Assembly: GCA_012735285.1 (NCBI GenBank)
Contig: JAAYHT010000189.1
Location: forward strand, 1 to 10,670
Origin: Clostridiales bacterium
GTDB taxonomy: Bacteria > Bacillota > Clostridia > Peptostreptococcales > Anaerovoracaceae
Length of the DNA: 10,670 nucleotides
Direction of reading: 5' to 3'
Under the pieces are notes generated by a model. That model was given only the letters and a program-made list of their open reading frames with translations, was not told where the DNA came from and searched no databases. Positions 6,487 to 10,670 of the stretch are shown one piece after another. Within the stretch, counting starts at the first letter, position 1; the number at the start of each line of letters is the position of its first letter. The position numbers and the translations under genes were made by a program.

Positions 6487-7158
6487 ATGAATGACAATAT
6501 AATTGTTACACTGACTTGCAGCAACTTACGAAGGTGGGGCAGACAGGCGCTTTCAGGCAATTGGGCACCTGCTGTATTAGCATCAGCATTGTATCTACTG
6601 TTATCAGTTTTACCAATGCTCGTCCTTACTTTGTATTTCGACTCTGAAGTAGTCAATTTCATTTCTAATATTTACGGGATTATAATTAGCGGGCCATTAA
6701 CCTTAGGCTATATAGTATTCATCCTAGCTATATTTCGAAGGAAGGAGACATCTCCTGCTGAAGTCTTTTACGGTTTTGAACATTTCGGTAGGGCTTTTGG
6801 GCTCTTTGTAGTTGTCAATGTACTTGTACTTTTGTGGTCTTTGCTATTTATTATCCCAGGTATTATAGCGAGTTATCGTTATGGATTGGCCTTTTTTATA
6901 CTAGCTGATAATCCAAACATAGGTATTATAGATGCTATAAACGAAAGTAAGCGTTTAATGTATGGTAATAAAATGAAACTATTCTGCCTCGACCTTTCTT
7001 TTATAGGTTGGGCAATATTATCAGTACTTACCTTTGGTATTGGATTCTTATGGCTGATGCCATATATGCATGCATCAAGGGCAGGTTTTTACGAAGTAGC
7101 AAATGGTAATTTAAGACCTCGAATAAGGCAAACTGAAACGAACGGCTATCAGGTATAA
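6487..7158 (+). CDS. DUF975-like polytopic membrane protein, function unknown
   Basis: The 223-residue product has an N-terminal cytosolic stretch with the family-type pattern LRRWGRQALSGNW (14-26). Hydrophobic segments follow near 28-50, 55-82, 103-127 and 168-192, several of them rich in Gly/Ile. Family-like landmarks are SGPLTLGY (68-75), an Arg/Lys-rich loop FRRKETSPAEVFYGFEHF (83-100), IPGIIASYRYGLAFFILADNP (123-143) and LFCLDLSFIGW (165-175) followed by LTFGIGFLWL. These match my memory of DUF975 proteins of Firmicutes; no biochemical role is known to me. The ATG at 6487 has a weak GGGG site (6477-6480) at 6-base spacing. It is the first of a run of plus-strand genes; the next gene begins 61 bases after its stop codon. 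Confidence 0.75.
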   Translation: MNDNIIVTLTCSNLRRWGRQALSGNWAPAVLASALYLLLSVLPMLVLTLYFDSEVVNFISNIYGIIISGPLTLGYIVFILAIFRRKETSPAEVFYGFEHFGRAFGLFVVVNVLVLLWSLLFIIPGIIASYRYGLAFFILADNPNIGIIDAINESKRLMYGNKMKLFCLDLSFIGWAILSVLTFGIGFLWLMPYMHASRAGFYEVANGNLRPRIRQTETNGYQV

Positions 7159-7173
7159 TTTGCACATAAACAA

Positions 7174-7212
7174 TACCCTCCAACATATAATAAATGGTAT
7201 GTAAGGAGGGTA
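7174..7212 (+). promoter_or_regulatory. Inverted repeat that hides the ribosome binding site of the P-loop gene
   Basis: TACCCTCC (7174-7181) pairs perfectly with GGAGGGTA (7205-7212), and inside it ACATA (7183-7187) pairs with TATGT (7198-7202). The result is a 13-bp interrupted stem with a 1x2 internal loop and a 10-base apical loop. The right arm contains the GGAGGG Shine-Dalgarno sequence of the next gene. No T-run follows, so it is not an intrinsic terminator. A TATAAT (7186-7191) lies within the repeat, with only a poorly spaced TTGCAC (7160-7165) as possible -35. Confidence 0.6.
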
Positions 7213-7219
7213 AATGTTT

Positions 7220-8311
7220 ATGAGTGGAAAAGCTAGACATTACTTTCCGGGGAATAACACACCGGAAGGTTTTTTTTCCTATTATCACTATATACTTAGT
7301 CAAGATGAGGCAAAAAAAATCTGGTGCATAAAAGGTGGGCCTGGAGTAGGCAAGTCTACCTTCATGAAAAAAATAGGAGAATCCATGTTATCTTTAGGCT
7401 ATAATGTGGATTTTCTTCATTGTTCATCGGATAACAGCTCAATAGATGGGATAGTAATAAGGGAATTAAAGGTTTCTATTATAGACGGAACAAAGCCACA
7501 TATTATTGATCCGATTAATCCGGGTGCAGTAGACTCTATTATTAATCTCGGAGATTACTGGGATGAGTCAGCTATAAGAAAACATAAGTTTGAACTGATT
7601 AAGATCAACGAGAATATCAAGGACCTATTTCCCCGTGTCTACAATTATCTAGCTGCAGCGGAAAAGATGTACCACAATGTAAACTCAATTATGGGCAAAA
7701 GGATAAAGGATGTAGATTTGTACAAAATAGCTGCCCGCTTGGTTGAAGATGAGCTTTCACATATAGAATTAAGCAAAGATATAGGTCAGGTAAAAAGGTT
7801 TTTTGCAAGTGCTATTACACCTACAGGCATAGAAAATTATTTAGATGCGCTTATTGAAGGTTATGAAAAAGTATATATTCTCAAAAGCTCCATCGGAACA
7901 AATAGTGAACTGATCTTAAGCCGTGTTTTAGAAAATGCTATTTACAGAGGTTTAGACGCCGAAGCCTATTATTGTTCAATCAAGCCAAGAGATAAAATTG
8001 AGCACCTTCTCATACCTGATCTCTCACTAGCTATAATCACATCCAACAAATACCATAGGATTGAAACAGATGGTAAAATAGAAATTAATTTAAAAGAATT
8101 AGAATCGCAGCAAATATCTCGGATACAGGCTAGCATAGCGTCTGATTCATTGAAGAGGATGGAGGAATTAATTAATAAGGCGGTTGAGTGTTTAGGAGAG
8201 GCGAAGAAGGAACATGATTATCTAGAATCCTATTATATTCCAAACATGGACTTTTCCAAGGTGGAATTGTTAAGGAAAGAGATAGAAGAAAGTATTAAAA
8301 AGCTAACCTAA
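7220..8311 (+). CDS. PRK06851-like tandem P-loop ATPase with a degenerate second site
   Basis: The 363-residue cytosolic protein has a clear Walker A GGPGVGKST at residues 39-47, followed by LHCSSDNSSIDGIVI and KVSIIDGTKPH. The second half repeats this plan: residues 193-204 (RFFASAITPTGI) mirror 7-18 (HYFPGNNTPEGF), and 218-280 mirrors 34-96. The second P-loop has become SSIGTNSEL (223-231), with the catalytic Lys and Ser/Thr lost. The C-terminal 60 residues are helical and charged. This matches my recollection of the PRK06851 family of Firmicutes, whose function is not established to my knowledge. The ATG at 7220 is 9 bases from GGAGGG (7205-7210); the in-frame ATG at 7214 is only 3 bases away, so 7220 is preferred. 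The ribosome binding site lies in the inverted repeat at 7174-7212, suggesting translational control. The neighbours give no firm hint of its substrate. Confidence 0.78.
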   Translation: MSGKARHYFPGNNTPEGFFSYYHYILSQDEAKKIWCIKGGPGVGKSTFMKKIGESMLSLGYNVDFLHCSSDNSSIDGIVIRELKVSIIDGTKPHIIDPINPGAVDSIINLGDYWDESAIRKHKFELIKINENIKDLFPRVYNYLAAAEKMYHNVNSIMGKRIKDVDLYKIAARLVEDELSHIELSKDIGQVKRFFASAITPTGIENYLDALIEGYEKVYILKSSIGTNSELILSRVLENAIYRGLDAEAYYCSIKPRDKIEHLLIPDLSLAIITSNKYHRIETDGKIEINLKELESQQISRIQASIASDSLKRMEELINKAVECLGEAKKEHDYLESYYIPNMDFSKVELLRKEIEESIKKLT

Positions 8312-8318
8312 GATAAGT

Positions 8319-8347
8319 TTGCCTTTTAATTATTCGATGTGTATAAT
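8319..8347 (+). promoter_or_regulatory. Candidate promoter of the racemase-ligase pair
   Basis: -35 TTGCCT (8319-8324, 4/6), a 17-base spacer and a perfect -10 TATAAT (8342-8347) start just after the stop codon of the P-loop gene. The transcript would begin near 8354, giving a leader of about 45 bases. A second TATAAT at 8355-8360 has no matching -35. Confidence 0.6.
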
Positions 8348-8398
8348 TATTTATTATAATTCTATTTCGTTGGTACACATTCGTAAGAGAGGAGCATT

Positions 8399-9499
8399 AT
8401 GAATAGTCTTGAGAAAAAATACCCTGTTGTTGAAGTCGACCTTAAAAAACTTAAGCATAATATTGATGAAATGGTAAGAAGATGCAGGGAAAAAGGTATC
8501 AGTATTGCAGGGGTGGTTAAAGGTTTTAACGCTATTCCCGAAACTCTAAGGCTTTATGAGGAGTCAGATTGTGTACAAATTGCAAGCTCAAGGCTAGAAC
8601 ATATTGAGGATGCACGAAAGATGGGTCTAAAAGGTCCTTTTCTTGCTATACGCGTTCCAATGTTAAGCGAAATACCGGATCTTGTGAGGCTTGCAGATAT
8701 AAGCCTAAACAGTGAATTGACCGTAGTCAAGGCTATAGATGAAGAATGTAAGCGTCAAGGTAAAAAACATAGTGTTATCCTAATGGCAGATCTCGGAGAC
8801 TTAAGAGAAGGCTACTGGGATAAAGATGAAATGGTTGAAGCAGCATACTATATCGAAAACAATTTGGCAAATATCTATCTTGCCGGAGTGGGCACAAACC
8901 TGGGATGCTATGGTTCAATAAATGCCACACCTGAAAAAATGGAAGAACTTATCTCTGTTGCAGAAGCCATCGAAGAAAAAATTGGAAGGAAGTTGGATAT
9001 AATATCGGGTGGAGGCACTACTTCATTTCCGCTAGTTTACAACAACACTATGCCCAAGCGTATAAATCACCTCCGCATGGGGGAGGGGATAGCTCTAGGT
9101 AAAGATTTAGAAGATCTTTGGGGACTTGATATGAGTTTTTTAAACAAAGATGTTTTTACCCTGAAGGCTGAGATTGTAGAGATTAAGGACAAGCCCAGCT
9201 ACCCTGTAGGAGAAATATTCGTCGACTGCTTTGGGAATCGCGGCGAATATATAGATAGAGGTATACGCAAAAGGGCTATAGTCGCTGTGGGTAAGGTTGA
9301 TTTTGCCCTTGACTACCAGCTGGAACCGAGAAATAAAGGCGTTGAAGTGTTAGGAAGCAGCAGTGATCATCTGATACTAGATATTGAGGAAAACAAGGAC
9401 GATTTAAAAGTTGGTGATGTTTTAGAGTTTGATTTAAGATACTCAACCATGGTATATTTAACAAGTTCAAAATATGTAAGAATTGAGTGCATAAATTAA
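8399..9499 (+). CDS. PLP-dependent amino acid racemase, ornithine/alanine racemase type
   Basis: The 366-residue product has the fold-type III (alanine racemase-like) layout. An N-terminal barrel strand EVDLKKLKHNI (12-22) leads to the PLP lysine in AGVVKGF (Lys41). SSRLEHIEDARKMG (63-76), RVPMLSE (85-91) and a phosphate-binding SGGGTTS (203-209) follow, then MPKRINHLRMGEGIALG (218-234), and a C-terminal beta domain with GSSSDHLILDI (319-329) and VGDVLEFDL (338-346). The INHLRMGE and SSDHL signatures are those I recall from the ornithine/alanine racemase family (clostridial Orr) rather than classical Alr or DadX. The reaction is expected to be interconversion of an L- and D-amino acid in the cytosol; which one cannot be read from sequence. 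An AGGAG at 8390-8394 sits 4 bases from the ATG, slightly close. The ATP-grasp ligase starts 22 bases after the stop codon, implying co-translation and linked function. Confidence 0.85.
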   Translation: MNSLEKKYPVVEVDLKKLKHNIDEMVRRCREKGISIAGVVKGFNAIPETLRLYEESDCVQIASSRLEHIEDARKMGLKGPFLAIRVPMLSEIPDLVRLADISLNSELTVVKAIDEECKRQGKKHSVILMADLGDLREGYWDKDEMVEAAYYIENNLANIYLAGVGTNLGCYGSINATPEKMEELISVAEAIEEKIGRKLDIISGGGTTSFPLVYNNTMPKRINHLRMGEGIALGKDLEDLWGLDMSFLNKDVFTLKAEIVEIKDKPSYPVGEIFVDCFGNRGEYIDRGIRKRAIVAVGKVDFALDYQLEPRNKGVEVLGSSSDHLILDIEENKDDLKVGDVLEFDLRYSTMVYLTSSKYVRIECIN

Positions 9500-9521
9500 A
9501 AGAAAGTGAGCGACCTGACTA

Positions 9522-10670
9522 GTGAAAAAGAGTACAAACAGACAAGATAAGAACTTTATACAACTGCTATTTGCAGGGGATATTAATGTTTACAGTATGG
9601 CGAGAGCCATTCATGAAATGTATGGTATCAAGCCCTATGTTTATGGGAAATATCCAACAGGTTATTGCTATAAAAGTAAGATAATGCATTACAACTCTAT
9701 AAACGACATCGACCAGCAGGATAGGTTTTTAGAAACAGTTCTAAATTTTGCTGATCAACATAAGGACAAGACTGTCCTGCTTATAGGATGTGGTGACAGC
9801 TATGTGCAACTTATTAGTGCCAACAAAGATAATTTCCCGGAAAATATTGTTGCGCCATATATAGACGTCAAAATGATGAACGACCTGATTCACAAGGAAA
9901 AGTTCTACGAGCTGTGTGAAAAAGTGGGGGTGGACTATCCCGATACCTTTGTTCATAGAAGGGAAATGGGACGGAACTTTGAACTTCCTTTCAAAGGCCC
10001 CTTTATTATCAAACCTTCAAATGGAATTGAATATTGGAGACATCCATTTCCTACTCAAAAAAAAGTATTTAAAGTCGATACTATTGAAGAGGTATATGAG
10101 GTTTTAGAAAGTATCTATAAGGCAGGCTATAGCGACAGCATCATTATCCAGGACTACATACCCGGCGATGATACTTTTATGCGGGTTCTAACCAACTATT
10201 CGGATAAGAATGGTAAGGTGAAGCTCATGTGCCTAGGCCATGTGCTTCTTGAAGAGCATACGCCCCATGGCATCGGCAACCATGCAGTTATAATCACCGA
10301 GCATAATAGAGAGTTAGAGGAAAAGATTAAAAGTTTGCTGGAAGAAATACACTACATTGGTTTTTCAAATTTTGATATAAAATACGATCAAAGGGATGGG
10401 AAATATAAAGTTTTCGAGATTAACACAAGGCAAGGTAGAAGCAACTACTACGTTACTGCGACTGGTGCCAATTTAGCACAGTATGTGGTAGAAGATTGGA
10501 TATATGATCATCCTATAGATTTCAGGTCAGTCGATAATGAATATCTTTGGATGGTGGTCCCAAAGAGAGTTGCCTTCAAATATATAAAACCTCTGGAGTA
10601 TAAAAAACAGATGAAGAAGTTAATTAAAGAAGGCAAGTGGGTAAATCCTCTATATTACCGCCCTGATAAC
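9522..10670 (+). CDS. ATP-grasp carboxylate-amine ligase resembling D-aspartate ligase Aslfm (3' end off window)
   Basis: An open frame starts at GTG 9522 and runs 383 codons to the right edge without a stop. An in-frame TGA at 9516 blocks any earlier start; the ribosome binding site (AAGTGAG, 9504-9510) is weak. The N-terminal region FAGDINVYSMARAIHEMYG (17-35) begins the preATP-grasp domain, and LLIGCGDSYVQLI lies near 86-98. ATP-grasp landmarks are KEKFYELCEKVGVDYPDTF (125-143), a nucleotide-binding lysine in FIIKPSN (Lys164), IIQDYIPGDD (208-217), LMCLGHVLLEEHTPHGIGNHA (235-255) and the metal-binding region FSNFDIKYD (281-289) with FEINTRQGRSN (298-308; Glu299, Asn301). These segments closely resemble what I recall of Enterococcus faecium Aslfm, which joins the beta-carboxylate of D-Asp to the peptidoglycan stem lysine via an acyl phosphate. 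The actual substrate here is unknown. Confidence 0.85.
   Translation, partial: MKKSTNRQDKNFIQLLFAGDINVYSMARAIHEMYGIKPYVYGKYPTGYCYKSKIMHYNSINDIDQQDRFLETVLNFADQHKDKTVLLIGCGDSYVQLISANKDNFPENIVAPYIDVKMMNDLIHKEKFYELCEKVGVDYPDTFVHRREMGRNFELPFKGPFIIKPSNGIEYWRHPFPTQKKVFKVDTIEEVYEVLESIYKAGYSDSIIIQDYIPGDDTFMRVLTNYSDKNGKVKLMCLGHVLLEEHTPHGIGNHAVIITEHNRELEEKIKSLLEEIHYIGFSNFDIKYDQRDGKYKVFEINTRQGRSNYYVTATGANLAQYVVEDWIYDHPIDFRSVDNEYLWMVVPKRVAFKYIKPLEYKKQMKKLIKEGKWVNPLYYRPDN

Noticed and set aside
7159..7213. Terminator between the DUF975-like gene and the P-loop gene
   Set aside because: The hairpin has no following T-run and its right arm is the ribosome binding site, so sequestration is the better reading.
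7028..7303. Minus-strand open frame of 91 codons across the DUF975-like and P-loop gene junction
   Set aside because: It overlaps two well-supported plus-strand genes and the hairpin, and its product resembles nothing I recognise.
8312..8398. Possible riboswitch ahead of the racemase gene
   Set aside because: The 87-base gap is AT-rich, lacks conserved stems, and is explained by a promoter and ribosome binding site.
9741..10107. Small open frames on both strands inside the ATP-grasp gene
   Set aside because: The continuous 383-codon frame from 9522 carries all the ATP-grasp motifs and explains the region.

Overview
The window reads as chromosome of a low-GC, Gram-positive, spore-forming type of bacterium, most likely a member of the Clostridia. 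The grounds are AT-rich codon use, strong GGAGG/GAGGTG ribosome binding sites, sigma-A-like TTG..TATAAT promoters, a CIRCE element ahead of clpB, a leaderless LysM repeat protein of the kind found on spores, and families (DUF975-like membrane protein, PRK06851-like ATPase, ornithine/alanine-type racemase) that are common in that class. There is no rRNA, tRNA, CRISPR array or recognisable mobile element, and no gap between genes exceeds about 160 bases.

Layout. Bases 1-157 hold a minus-strand promoter and ribosome binding site for a gene starting just off the left edge, plus two tandem hairpins that end the next gene. 158-1732 (minus) encodes a seven-LysM protein with paired cysteines. 1858-2574 (plus) encodes a membrane zinc protease of the site-2 protease (M50) family. 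A perfect CIRCE operator (2585-2611) and a promoter precede clpB (2686-5268, plus), which ends at a strong hairpin shared with the convergent aroB (5304-6374, minus). aroB and the next plus-strand gene are divergently transcribed from two promoters whose -35 boxes almost touch.

The right half is a run of plus-strand genes: a DUF975-like membrane protein (6487-7158), a tandem P-loop protein with a dead second site (7220-8311), a PLP-dependent amino acid racemase (8399-9499) and an ATP-grasp ligase resembling the D-aspartate ligase Aslfm (9522 to the right edge, incomplete). The junction before the P-loop gene carries an inverted repeat that pairs with its Shine-Dalgarno sequence. The racemase and ligase lie 22 bases apart and probably form one operon with its own promoter at 8319-8347.

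The most interesting part is the racemase-ligase pair. A racemase of the ornithine/alanine type would make a free D-amino acid, and the ligase would activate a carboxylate and join it to an amine, which suggests an undescribed D-amino-acid modification of peptidoglycan or a small D-residue-containing peptide. Second-tier observations are the hidden ribosome binding site at 7174-7212, the aroB product with an alanine at a normally invariant arginine, and the LysM array.
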